From Streptomyces sp. SKN60 (GTDB lineage: Bacteria; Actinomycetota; Actinomycetes; Streptomycetales; Streptomycetaceae), in contig NZ_JAHTMW010000023.1 of assembly GCF_026236535.1 (NCBI RefSeq), forward strand, positions 50,768 through 114,767: a DNA stretch of 64,000 bases, written 5' to 3'. The notes below the pieces were generated by a model, which saw only the letters and a list, made by a program, of their open reading frames with translations, made no database searches and was not told where the DNA came from. Position numbers and translations under genes: made by a program. Positions 54,184-62,091 of this stretch are shown here, one piece after another; positions within the stretch are counted from its first letter, which is position 1, and every line of letters begins with the position of its first letter.

Positions 54184-55179
54184 ATGCGCGCCGACCGGTT
54201 GGTCTCCCTGGTACTCCTGCTGCGGCAGCGCGGGCGGATGACCGCCGACGCGCTCGCCCGGGAGCTGGAGGTGTCGACCCGTACCGTGCTCCGGGACATC
54301 GAGGCGCTGTCCGCGGCCGGCGTCCCGGTGTACGCCGAGCGCGGCCGGCACGGTGGCTTCGGGCTGCTTCCCGGCTTCCGGACCGAGCTCACCGGCCTGA
54401 ACCATGACGAGGCGCTGGCCCTGCTGACCGCCGGATCGGGGCGCGGGGAGCGGGCGTTCGGGCTCGGGGCGGCGCTCGCGTCGGCGATGCGGAAGGTGGT
54501 GGACGCGCTGCCGGAGGGTCCTCGGGGGACGGCGAGCGACGCGGTGCAGCGCATCCTCATCGAGCCGGAGACGGACCTCCTCTCCCGTCGGACGGCCCCG
54601 GACGACGACGAGATCCCCGGCCCCGCGATGGCCGAGGTCCGGCGGGCGGTGCTCGCCGGGCACAAGCTGCGCATCCTTTACGCGGCCACGGACCAGGACC
54701 CCCGGTGGCGCACGGTCGACCCGATCGGGCTGGTCACCGTACGGGACAAGGCCTATCTCCTGGCTACGCGGTCCGGCGAGGACCGCACGTACCGCCTGTC
54801 GCGGGTGCGGGCGGCGGAGGAGCTGCCCGAGGCGGCGGAGCGGCCGGGCGAGGTCGATCTGGACCGGATCTGGCGGGAGCGCTCGGCCCGCTTCCTCGCC
54901 GACGGGGACCACGTCACCGTACGGATGCGGGTGGACCCGGCGCGCCGGGAGGAGCTGCTGAACACCGCGCTCGCCGTACGGATGGAGGAGTCCGGCACCG
55001 ACGACTGGCTGCGGCTCGAAGTGACCTTCCAGGACGCGCGGCACGCCGAGTGGGCGCTGTGGCAGCTCGGAACGGACGCGGAAGCAATGAGCCCGGAGTC
55101 GCTGCGGGCCGCGCTGCGCGCCCGGGCCGTCGGGCTGGCCGCGCATTACGATGCCGGGCATGGCGTGCCGTATCAGTGA
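54184..55179 (+). CDS. YafY-type HTH-WYL transcriptional regulator
   Basis: 331 residues. N-terminal HTH_11: RADRLVSLVLLLRQRGRMTADALARELEVSTRTVLRDIEALSAAGVPV. The middle and C-terminal parts are a WYL-type ligand domain (GHKLRILYAATDQDPRWRTVDPIGLV, KAYLLATRSGEDRTYRLSRV) and a WCX tail. WYL domains sense nucleic-acid or nucleotide ligands, often after DNA damage. ATG 54184. It is divergent from RidA, a plausible target, and its 3' end overlaps the VOC gene. Confidence 0.87.
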   Translation: MRADRLVSLVLLLRQRGRMTADALARELEVSTRTVLRDIEALSAAGVPVYAERGRHGGFGLLPGFRTELTGLNHDEALALLTAGSGRGERAFGLGAALASAMRKVVDALPEGPRGTASDAVQRILIEPETDLLSRRTAPDDDEIPGPAMAEVRRAVLAGHKLRILYAATDQDPRWRTVDPIGLVTVRDKAYLLATRSGEDRTYRLSRVRAAEELPEAAERPGEVDLDRIWRERSARFLADGDHVTVRMRVDPARREELLNTALAVRMEESGTDDWLRLEVTFQDARHAEWALWQLGTDAEAMSPESLRAALRARAVGLAAHYDAGHGVPYQ

Positions 55180-55546
55180 ACTGATCCTTGACTGTGCCGA
55201 TCCCGAGCGGCTCGCCGCGTTCTGGAGCGAGGTGCTCGGGTACGCGGAGATCGAGCGGGAGGAGGACGGCAGCATCGCGATCGGGCCGCCCGATGCCGGG
55301 TTCGGCGGCCCGCAGCCGACGCTGATCCTCAGCCCGAGCGACACCCCGAAGGCCGGGAAGCTGCCACTGCACCTGGACGTGAACCCCACGGACCGCGACC
55401 AGGACGCCGAGTTGGAGCGGCTGCTCGGCCTTGGTGCCCGGCATGCGGATGTCGGGCAGACAGGTGAGGAGAGCTGGTACGTGCTCGCGGATCCCGAGGG
55501 GAATGAATTCTGTCTGCTGCGGGCCCGGCTCGAACCGGTGTCATAG
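55160..55546 (+). CDS. VOC-family protein
   Basis: 128 residues: RISELILDCADPERLAAFWSEVLGY, then GGPQPTLILSPSDTPKAGKLPLHLDVNPTDRDQDAELERLLGLGARHADVG and WYVLADPEGNEFCLLRARL. This is the single-domain glyoxalase/dioxygenase-like fold with a PEGNEFCLL late metal ligand region. It overlaps the WYL gene's end by 20 bases, so the two are translationally coupled. ATG 55151 is an equal alternative. Its stop overlaps the convergent ATPase gene. Confidence 0.85.
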   Translation: MACRISELILDCADPERLAAFWSEVLGYAEIEREEDGSIAIGPPDAGFGGPQPTLILSPSDTPKAGKLPLHLDVNPTDRDQDAELERLLGLGARHADVGQTGEESWYVLADPEGNEFCLLRARLEPVS

Positions 55547-55972
55547 ATCGAGCTCGGCGCGGACCGTCTTGCCCACGGGCAGGCGATCCAGGACGTCCCA
55601 GCGGGTCGCGAGCGCGTCGACGAGGAGCAGGCCGCGGCCCGAGTCGGAGAGCGGAAGCGGGGAGACGAGGCCGGGCCGGCGTTCGGTGCGGGTGTCGGAG
55701 ACCTCGACGGCGAGGAGTCGTTCCGGGGTGTACGAGAGCGTCACCTCGAAGTCCCGGCCGGGGACGCGGCCGTGGGTGACCGCGTTCGCGGCGAGCTCGG
55801 CGACGATCTGGGCGACGGTGTCGGAGAGTGGCGTTCCGTAGGCGTGGCCCCAGCGGTCGAGCTGGTGGAGGGCGAGCCGGCGGGCGAGGCGGGCGCCGCG
55901 CGGGGTCGAGCTGAAGCGCTGGGTGAACACACGTACGGTGACCGGCACTTCGCGGGTCTGAGGGGGAGTCAT
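55541..55972 (-). CDS. RsbW-like ATP-binding protein (anti-sigma/regulatory kinase type)
   Basis: 143 residues of a stand-alone GHKL ATPase: N-box AELAANAVTHGRVPGRDFEV, G1 VSDTRTERRPGL and G2 SGRGLLLVDALATRWDV. Such proteins phosphorylate anti-anti-sigma factors or act with HTH/DUF397 partners in Streptomyces regulatory sets. ATG 55972 has no obvious Shine-Dalgarno site. It is divergent from the HTH-DUF397-SDR genes, with 137 bases between. Confidence 0.85.
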   Translation of the reverse strand: MTPPQTREVPVTVRVFTQRFSSTPRGARLARRLALHQLDRWGHAYGTPLSDTVAQIVAELAANAVTHGRVPGRDFEVTLSYTPERLLAVEVSDTRTERRPGLVSPLPLSDSGRGLLLVDALATRWDVLDRLPVGKTVRAELDL

Positions 55973-56109
55973 GAGGCCACTGTGGCGACTTCCAGGCCGG
56001 TTCCCCAGGTCAGAAACTCGTACGCTCCGCAAGCGTACGACCTCGGAGTGTAGACAGTACTCATCACGGCCCGTGACGATGTGCGCACGAAGCACAAAGG
56101 AGGTGCGTG

Positions 56110-56934
56110 ATGACAGACAGCGACGCGGAACCGGAGACCTCGGACAGCCTGAAGGCCTTCGGAGAGGTGATCAAGGCATTCCGCAAGCGGGCGGGGCTTA
56201 CCCAGGAGCAGTACGCCCCGCGGGTGGGGTACTCGGTGGAGACGGTCTCGTCCGTCGAACAGGGACGACGGTTCCCGTCGCCGAAGTTCGTGGACCGGTC
56301 GGAGGAGTTCTTCGACGCCTTCGGGGCGATCAAGGGTGCGGCGAAGCACCTGTCGCGGGAGCCGGGCCTCGCCAACTGGTTCCGGCGGTGGGCGGAGAAG
56401 GAGGCGAAGGCGCTGTGCCTCTACACGTACGAGAACCGACTGATCCCCGGTCTGCTCCAGATCGAGGCGTACCAACGCATCCTCTTCGAGGGACAGTTGC
56501 CGCCGATGGGCGACGCGGAGATCGAGGAGAACCTCGTCGCTCGTATGAAGCGGCAGAAGTTGCTCACCGAGCGGGTCAACACCGCTTACAGCTTCATCAT
56601 CGAGGAGCACGTACTGCGGAGGGAGACCGGCGGACCTGAGGTTCACAAGGCGCAGATCGAGCACATCCTGCGCATGTCGGAGCGGCGCAATATCGAGGTC
56701 CAGGTGATGGAGCAGAGTCGGGGTCATCACGCAGGTCTCGATGGAGCCATGCGGTTACTGGAGACTCCCGAGAACCGCTGGTACGCGTACTCCGAGGGGC
56801 AGGAGAGCGGGGTGCTCATCTCCGATGCCAAAGTCGTCGGCATCCTCCAGATGCGGTATGCCAGGATGCGGTCACAGGCTCTTACCCTGGAAGACTCCCA
56901 GAGCCTGTTGCGGCAGATGCGAGGAGCGACATGA
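56110..56934 (+). CDS. HTH (XRE)-DUF5753 regulator containing a TTA codon
   Basis: 274 residues: an XRE-type helix-turn-helix (AFRKRAGLTQEQYAPRVGYSVETVSSVEQGRRFPSP) and a DUF5753 ligand-like domain (LCLYTYENRLIPGLLQIEAYQRIL ... EQSRGHHAGLDGAMRLL). AGGAGG lies just upstream of ATG 56110; the GTG one codon earlier is possible. The Leu codon at 56755-56757 is TTA, so full translation needs the bldA tRNA, which ties it to development. Its TGA overlaps the ATG of the DUF397 gene (ATGA). Confidence 0.9.
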   Translation: MTDSDAEPETSDSLKAFGEVIKAFRKRAGLTQEQYAPRVGYSVETVSSVEQGRRFPSPKFVDRSEEFFDAFGAIKGAAKHLSREPGLANWFRRWAEKEAKALCLYTYENRLIPGLLQIEAYQRILFEGQLPPMGDAEIEENLVARMKRQKLLTERVNTAYSFIIEEHVLRRETGGPEVHKAQIEHILRMSERRNIEVQVMEQSRGHHAGLDGAMRLLETPENRWYAYSEGQESGVLISDAKVVGILQMRYARMRSQALTLEDSQSLLRQMRGAT

Positions 56935-57176
56935 GCACCACTGACCTGGCCTGGTTCAAGAGCAGTTACAGCAGCAGCGGCGACGGCGACTGCGTGGAAG
57001 TCGCCCTCGCCTGGCACAAGTCCAGCTACAGCGGCGGATCCGGCGACGACTGCGTCGAGGTCGCCACCTGCCCCACCACCGTCCACGTCCGCGACTCCAA
57101 GCGTCCGGACGACGCCCAACTGGCCCTCGCGCCCGGCGCCTGGAGCGCGTTCGTCGGCGGCTGCGAGCAGCTGTAG
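56931..57176 (+). CDS. Tandem DUF397 small protein
   Basis: 81 residues containing two copies of the DUF397 head: LAWFKSSYSSSGDGDCVEVA at the N-terminus and LAWHKSSYSGGSGDDCVEVA immediately after, then ATCPTTVHVRDSKRPDDAQLALAPGAWSAFV. Ordinary DUF397 proteins are about 60-70 residues with one copy. They accompany HTH-DUF5753 proteins and are thought to act with them in developmental control. ATGA overlap with the HTH gene; GAGGAG ribosome site. The TAGTG junction couples it to the SDR gene. Confidence 0.85.
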   Translation: MSTTDLAWFKSSYSSSGDGDCVEVALAWHKSSYSGGSGDDCVEVATCPTTVHVRDSKRPDDAQLALAPGAWSAFVGGCEQL

Positions 57177-57949
57177 TGGCGTACCTGGACGAGCTGTTCT
57201 CCCTATCCGGGCGCAACGCCCTCGTCACCGGCGGCAGTTCGGGCATCGGCAAGGGCATCGCCCGCGCCCTTGCCCGGGCCGGGGCGTCGGTGGTGATCGT
57301 GGCCCGGCGCGAGGCCGAGCTGAAGGCGGCCGTCGACGAGATCGCCGCGCTCGGCGGCACCGCCGCCTGGGTGAGCGGGGATCTCGGGACCCGCGACGGC
57401 GTACGGGCGGCGGCCGAGGCCGCCGTGGAGGCGTTCGGCGGTGAGCCGGACATCGTCGTCAACTCGGCCGGGATCAACCTGCGGCCACCGCTGTCCGACC
57501 TCACCGACGAGGTGTGGGACCGGACGATGGCGGTGAACCTGGAGGGGCCGTTCCTGCTGGGGCAGCGCTTCGGGCCCGGGATGGCCGAGCGGGGGTTCGG
57601 GCGGATCATCCATGTGACGTCCCAGCAGGCGCACCGCGCGTTCGTCCAGTCCGGGGCGTACGGGGTGTCGAAGGGCGCCCTGGAGTCGCTGGCGCGGTCG
57701 CAGGCCGAGGCCTGGTCGCCGTACGGCGTCACCGTGAACACCCTCGTGCCCGGGTTCGTGATGACCCCGCTGAACGAGCGCCTGTCCGCCGACCCCGTGA
57801 AGGTCGCCGAACTGGCGGCCCGCACGATGATCGGACGGAACGGCCTCGCCGAGGACTTCGAGGGCGCCGCCGTCTTCCTTGCGAGCCGTGCCTCCGCTTA
57901 CGTCACGGGGCAGGCGGTCTTCGTCGACGGCGGGCTCTCCGTCCACTGA
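57176..57949 (+). CDS. Classical short-chain dehydrogenase/reductase
   Basis: 257 residues: NAD(P)-binding TGGSSGIGKGIARALARAG, NSAGINLRPPL, catalytic Ser in VTSQQAH and Tyr-x3-Lys in YGVSKGALES, and a late MTPLNERL. Reduction or oxidation of a hydroxyl/keto substrate; resembles gluconate/3-ketoacyl reductase-like SDRs. GTG 57176 overlaps the DUF397 stop (TAGTG), so the three genes form one transcript. Confidence 0.87.
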   Translation: MAYLDELFSLSGRNALVTGGSSGIGKGIARALARAGASVVIVARREAELKAAVDEIAALGGTAAWVSGDLGTRDGVRAAAEAAVEAFGGEPDIVVNSAGINLRPPLSDLTDEVWDRTMAVNLEGPFLLGQRFGPGMAERGFGRIIHVTSQQAHRAFVQSGAYGVSKGALESLARSQAEAWSPYGVTVNTLVPGFVMTPLNERLSADPVKVAELAARTMIGRNGLAEDFEGAAVFLASRASAYVTGQAVFVDGGLSVH

Positions 57950-57985
57950 GTCCGCCGCGCGGCGCCCCGAGGAGGGCCGGTGGCG

Positions 57986-58234
57986 TTACTGCCCCGGCTC
58001 TCCCGGCGTCGGCCCGCCCGCGAACCACTGCTCGCCGGCCGGGTCGGCCTCCTGCGCCAGAGCCGCCTCACCGGGCAGCTCCTGCGCCTGGGGCGGAACG
58101 GTCGGCGCCGCGAGCCGCGCCTTCAGGTCGGCGTTCTCGGCCTCCAGGTTCGCTATGCGCTTGCGCGCGAAGTAGAGCTCGACGACTGCGTCCTGGAACT
58201 CGGTGACCAGCTGGTCCGGGGTGAGCTGCACCAT
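57986..58234 (-). CDS. Small coiled-coil protein paired with a fibre-like protein
   Basis: 82 residues: TPDQLVTEFQDAVVELYFARKRIANLEAENADLKARLA is a short coiled coil; the tail is Pro/Ala/Gly-rich. ATG 58234 follows GGAGAGGAAACCCACCG. It lies 24 bases after the exported fibre-like gene on the same strand. Similar small proteins accompany actinophage tail-fibre or hyaluronidase genes, so the pair may be phage-derived (inference). Confidence 0.6.
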   Translation of the reverse strand: MVQLTPDQLVTEFQDAVVELYFARKRIANLEAENADLKARLAAPTVPPQAQELPGEAALAQEADPAGEQWFAGGPTPGEPGQ

Positions 58235-58257
58235 CGGTGGGTTTCCTCTCCTGTGTT

Positions 58258-59040
58258 CTATACGGGGGCGATACGGGTGGGGGATCCGCCGGAGCCGCGC
58301 CACCACAGCTCGCCGTTCTGGGCGTACAGGGTGCCGCCGCCGTGGGCGGACACGGTTCCGGTGGGCGGGGTCGTGACGTTGCCGATCTCCACGGTGCCGT
58401 CGACGAGCAGGCCGGGCTTCTCCGTGCGCTGGACGATGTGGACCTGGGCGCGCGGGGTGGCCCCCCGGTCGATGCCGATGCCGATGAGGCCGGTGCCCTT
58501 GACCGTGACGTCGTCCAGGCCCGCGTTGTTGCGCAACACGAGCAGGGCGCCCGTGGTGGGGCCGTGGGTGGCGGTGACGTAGATGCCCTGGGCGGCCGTG
58601 CCGGGCTTCGTGGGGTCGGTGGCGCCGGGCGTCTGGAGGTCGATGGAGAGCGCGGCGGCGTTGGCGTCGGAGGCGTCGGTGTAGCCGCGGTGCGCGATCT
58701 TCAGGGTGCCGCGGCCCGTCTCCGTACCGGACAGGTACATCGCGGACGTGCCGGGGTTGTCGGAGACGACGTTGAGCGCGACGCCGCTGCCGCTGGTGGC
58801 GGCCTGGTAGAGGGTCGCGGTGTGCTCGGTGGTGGACGTCGTCTTGAGGAAGGCCGAGTTGATGCCGCTGTCGGTCGTGAAACGGTCCGCGTGCACCTCG
58901 CCCGCGAACGTCTGCACCGGACCGGCCGCCTCGGCCGCGCCCGCTTCGGCCGCGCCCGCCTCCCCCGCCGTCGCTCCGACGGCCACGGTCACGGCTCCGG
59001 CCGTGAATCCGCCCATGAACAGTCTGCGTGTGACAGTCAT
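58258..59040 (-). CDS. Tat-exported phage-fibre / hyaluronidase-like beta protein
   Basis: 260 residues. The twin-arginine signal TRRLFMGGFTAGAVTVAVG is followed by Gly/Ala and then a beta-rich body of short Gly/Ser/Thr-rich strands (LYQAATSGSGVALNVVSDNPGTSAMYLSGTETG, QAAGIYVTATHGPTTGALLVLRNNAGLDDVTV). The end GGGTLYAQNGELWWRGSGGSPTRIAP closely resembles C-termini of actinophage fibre and hyaluronidase-like proteins. It may be a domesticated fibre attached to the cell exterior; function unknown. Confidence 0.6.
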   Translation of the reverse strand: MTVTRRLFMGGFTAGAVTVAVGATAGEAGAAEAGAAEAAGPVQTFAGEVHADRFTTDSGINSAFLKTTSTTEHTATLYQAATSGSGVALNVVSDNPGTSAMYLSGTETGRGTLKIAHRGYTDASDANAAALSIDLQTPGATDPTKPGTAAQGIYVTATHGPTTGALLVLRNNAGLDDVTVKGTGLIGIGIDRGATPRAQVHIVQRTEKPGLLVDGTVEIGNVTTPPTGTVSAHGGGTLYAQNGELWWRGSGGSPTRIAPV

Positions 59041-59099
59041 GCCCCCTCCTTCGATCGATTCGGGTGATCGATTCGGGCGCCATTCTGTCAGGGCGACGC

Positions 59100-59138
59100 G
59101 ACCGGGCCCCGGGCGGAGGAACCGCCCGGGGCCCGGTC
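59100..59138. terminator. katG terminator, 17-bp perfect stem
   Basis: Two arms of 17 bases (59100-59116 and 59122-59138) pair perfectly around AGGAA, between katG and the fibre-like gene. It sits about 40 bases downstream of the katG stop on the minus strand. Confidence 0.85.
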
Positions 59139-59140
59139 AG

Positions 59141-59179
59141 CGATCACGTGCCGATCAGGTGCCGATCACGTGCCGATCA
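59141..59179. repeat. 11-bp tandem repeat at the katG end
   Basis: Three and a half copies of CGATCACGTGC or CGATCAGGTGC end inside the katG stop codon. Probably slippage; no role known. Confidence 0.7.
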
Positions 59180-61405
59180 GCGCAGGTCGAACCGGTCCAG
59201 GTCCATGACCTTGGCCCAGGCCGCGACGAAGTCCGTCACGAACTTGTCCTTGGCGTCGTCCGAGGCGTACACCTCGGCGACGGCGCGGAGTTCGGCGTTG
59301 GCGCCGAAGACCAGGTCGGCGCGGGTGCCGGTCCACTTGACGTTGCCGTCGGCGTCGCGGGCCTCGAAGGTGGACTGGTCGTCGCTGGTGGACTTCCACT
59401 CGGTGTCCAGGTCGAGCAGGTTGACGAAGAAGTCGTTCGTCAGCTTGCCGGGGGTCTCGGTGAGGACACCGAGGGAGGTCTGCGGCTGGGTGACCCCGAG
59501 CGCGCGCAGACCGCCGACCAGGACGGTCATCTCCGGGGCGGAGAGGGTGAGCAGGTTCGCCTTGTCGACGAGCAGGTACTCGGCGGGGAGGCGCTGGCCC
59601 TTGCCCAGGTAGTTGCGGAAGCCGTCCGCGGCGGGCTCCAGGTTGGCGAAGGAGTGGACGTCCGTCTGCTCCTGCGAGGCGTCGACGCGGCCCGGGGAGA
59701 ACGGCACCTCCACCGTCACGCCGGCGTCCTTGGCGGCCTTCTCGACGCCCGCGGTGCCCGCGAGGACGACGAGGTCGGCGAGGGAGACCTGCGTGCCCCC
59801 CTTGGCGTTGAAGGACTCCTGGACGCCTTCGAGGACGCGCAGGACCTGGGCGAGCTCGTCGGGGTTGTTGGCCTCCCAGTTGCGCTGCGGCTCCAGACGG
59901 ATACGGCCGCCGTTGGCGCCACCGCGCTTGTCGCTGCCGCGGAAGGAGGAGGCGGCGGCCCAGGCGGCGGAGACCAGCTGGGTCACCGTGAGCTCCGAGC
60001 CGAGGATCTGCTCCTTGAGGGCGGCGATGTCCGCGGCGCCGAGGGTCTCACCGGTGGCCTGCGGCAGCGGGTCCTGCCACAGCAGCTCCTCGCTCGGGAC
60101 CTCGGGGCCGAGGTAGCGGACGACCGGGCCCATGTCGCGGTGGGTGAGCTTGTACCAGGCGCGGGCGAAGGCGTCCGCGAACTGGTCGGGGTTCTCGTAG
60201 AAGCGGCGCGAGATCGGCCCGTAGATCGGGTCGAGCTTCAGCGAGAGGTCGGTGGTGAGCATCGTCGGGCGGTGCTTCTTCTCCGGGTCGAAGGCGTCCG
60301 GGATGGTCTCCGGGGCGCCCTTGGCCACCCACTGCTTGGCGCCGGCCGGGCTCTCGGTGAGCTCGTACTCGTAACCGAACAGGTTCCAGAAGAAGTTGTT
60401 CGACCAGCGGGTCGGCGTGCTGGTCCAGGTGACCTCAAGACCCGAGGTGATCGCGTCCTTGCCGACACCCGTGTTGAACGAGCTCTTCCAGCCGAGGCCC
60501 ATCTGCTCCATCGGCGCGGCCTCCGGGTCGGCGCCCACGTGGTCGGCCGGGCCGGCGCCGTGGGTCTTGCCGAAGGTGTGGCCGCCGGCGATGAGGGCGA
60601 CGGTCTCCTCGTCGTTCATCGCCATGCGGGCGAAGGTCTCGCGGATGTCGCGGGCCGCGGCGATCGGGTCCGGGTTGCCGTTGGGGCCCTCGGGGTTGAC
60701 GTAGATGAGGCCCATCTGGACGGCGGCGAGCGGGTTCTCCAGGTCGCGGTCGCCGGTGTAGCGGGCGTCGCCCAGCCACTCGGTCTCCGGGCCCCAGTAG
60801 ACGTCCTCGTCCGGCTCCCAGGCGTCGACGCGGCCGCCGCCGAAGCCGAAGGTCTCGAAGCCCATGGTCTCCAGGGCCACGTTTCCGGTGAGGACCATCA
60901 GGTCGGCCCAGGAGATCGACTTGCCGTACTTCTTCTTCACCGGCCACAGCAGACGGCGGGCCTTGTCCAGGCTCGCGTTGTCGGGCCAGCTGCTCAGCGG
61001 GGCGAAGCGCTGCTGGCCGGTGCCGGCGCCGCCGCGGCCGTCGCTGACGCGGTAGGTGCCGGCGGCGTGCCAGGCCATGCGGATCATCAGCGGGCCGTAG
61101 TTGCCGAAGTCGGCCGGCCACCAGTCCTGCGAGGTGGTGAGGACCTCGGCGATGTCCCGCTTGACGGCCGGGAGGTCGAGGGCCTCGAAGGCCTCGGCGT
61201 AGTCGAACTCCTCGCCGAGGGGGTTCGCCACCGCCGGGTTCTTGGCGAGGATCTTCAGGTTCAGCCGGTCCGGCCACCACTGCCGGTTTCCGCCGCCCTG
61301 GGTGGGGTGCGGGGCACGGGCGCCGTGCGCGACCGGGCAGCCGCCGGTGCCCTCCGACGCCGCCGCGTCCTCGCTGACAAGGGGTTCGTGCTTCTGCTCA
61401 GACAT
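59177..61405 (-). CDS. katG: Catalase-peroxidase KatG
   Basis: 742 residues, full-length bacterial catalase-peroxidase, heme enzyme that dismutates peroxide and oxidises donors. N-terminal half: distal site in RMAWHAAGTYR (Arg, Trp, His), proximal His in IAGGHTFGKTHG, and the Met/Tyr/Trp adduct regions in MGLIYVNPEGPNG. The C-terminal half is the inactive duplicated domain (AASSFRGSDKRGGANGGRIRLEPQRNWEANNP). ATG 61405 follows GGAAGGAAA. Divergent from a Fur-family regulator, its likely repressor. Confidence 0.96.
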   Translation of the reverse strand: MSEQKHEPLVSEDAAASEGTGGCPVAHGARAPHPTQGGGNRQWWPDRLNLKILAKNPAVANPLGEEFDYAEAFEALDLPAVKRDIAEVLTTSQDWWPADFGNYGPLMIRMAWHAAGTYRVSDGRGGAGTGQQRFAPLSSWPDNASLDKARRLLWPVKKKYGKSISWADLMVLTGNVALETMGFETFGFGGGRVDAWEPDEDVYWGPETEWLGDARYTGDRDLENPLAAVQMGLIYVNPEGPNGNPDPIAAARDIRETFARMAMNDEETVALIAGGHTFGKTHGAGPADHVGADPEAAPMEQMGLGWKSSFNTGVGKDAITSGLEVTWTSTPTRWSNNFFWNLFGYEYELTESPAGAKQWVAKGAPETIPDAFDPEKKHRPTMLTTDLSLKLDPIYGPISRRFYENPDQFADAFARAWYKLTHRDMGPVVRYLGPEVPSEELLWQDPLPQATGETLGAADIAALKEQILGSELTVTQLVSAAWAAASSFRGSDKRGGANGGRIRLEPQRNWEANNPDELAQVLRVLEGVQESFNAKGGTQVSLADLVVLAGTAGVEKAAKDAGVTVEVPFSPGRVDASQEQTDVHSFANLEPAADGFRNYLGKGQRLPAEYLLVDKANLLTLSAPEMTVLVGGLRALGVTQPQTSLGVLTETPGKLTNDFFVNLLDLDTEWKSTSDDQSTFEARDADGNVKWTGTRADLVFGANAELRAVAEVYASDDAKDKFVTDFVAAWAKVMDLDRFDLR

Positions 61406-61480
61406 CGGTCTTTCCTTCCGAACCATTCCGGCTGTTCCGGCTGTACACCCTCTTGGCTACTACTGGAGTCGATCCTATGC

Positions 61481-61493
61481 TGGACGCAGTCCA
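61481..61493. promoter_or_regulatory. Candidate Fur-family operator in the katG-fur intergenic region
   Basis: A 13-base palindrome TGGAC GCA GTCCA in the divergent spacer. A second inverted repeat, GGAGTC (61465-61470) and GACTCC (61511-61516), brackets it. Position between katG and fur starts fits a shared operator; no binding has been shown. Confidence 0.4.
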
Positions 61494-61563
61494 AGTCAAT
61501 ACGACAGCCGGACTCCTACGAATGACGCGCGCCGCCATCACTCGCGCAGCAAGGCTGGTGACC

Positions 61564-62019
61564 ATGAGCAACCTGCTGGAACGGCTTCGCCGACGCGGCT
61601 GGCGGATGACCGCCCAGCGGCGCGTGGTCGCCGAGGTCCTCGACGGCGAGCACATCCACCTCACCGCGGACGAGGTGCTCGCGCGCGCCACCGCGAGACT
61701 GCCCGAGATCTCGCGTGCGACCGTGTACAACACGCTGGGCGAGCTGGTCTCGCTCGGCGAGGTGATCGAGGTGTCCGGCGTCGGCCGCGCCAAGCGTTAC
61801 GACCCGAACGCGCACCGGGACCACCAGCACCTGGTCTGCGCGGGCTGCGGCACGGTCCGCGACGTGCATCCGGAGGGCGACCTCCTGGAGGGGCTGCCGG
61901 CGGCGGAGCGCTTCGGCTTCACGGTGACGGGGGTGGAGATCACGTACCGCGGGCTCTGCCCGGTGTGCGGGGCGGCGGAGGCGGTGGAGTCCGCGGAACA
62001 GGTCCCCGAAAGCAGCTGA
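61564..62019 (+). CDS. Fur-family peroxide regulator (PerR/CatR/FurA type)
   Basis: 151 residues: winged HTH (RRRGWRMTAQRRVVAEVLDGEHIHLTADEVLARATARLPEISRATVYNTLGELV) and a metal-binding C-terminus (HRDHQHLVCAGCGTVRDVH, LCPVCG). The cysteine pairs CAGC and CPVC make the structural zinc site. Divergent to katG, so probably the peroxide-sensing repressor of it. ATG 61564 is chosen; upstream in-frame starts encode a leader not seen in the family. The stop lies in a hairpin terminator. Confidence 0.92.
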   Translation: MSNLLERLRRRGWRMTAQRRVVAEVLDGEHIHLTADEVLARATARLPEISRATVYNTLGELVSLGEVIEVSGVGRAKRYDPNAHRDHQHLVCAGCGTVRDVHPEGDLLEGLPAAERFGFTVTGVEITYRGLCPVCGAAEAVESAEQVPESS

Positions 62020-62051
62020 GCCGACCGGCGCGGGTCGCGCCGATCGGCTCA
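62017..62051. terminator. fur/msrB convergent terminator hairpin
   Basis: 15-base arms (62017-62031 and 62037-62051) with one mismatch and a 5-base loop. The left arm begins at the fur TGA. It can end both the fur transcript and the opposing murC-msrB transcript. Confidence 0.8.
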
Positions 62052-62091
62052 GGTGCTGGTGGTGCTGGAGCATCTCGCTCAGCTCTCGTGC

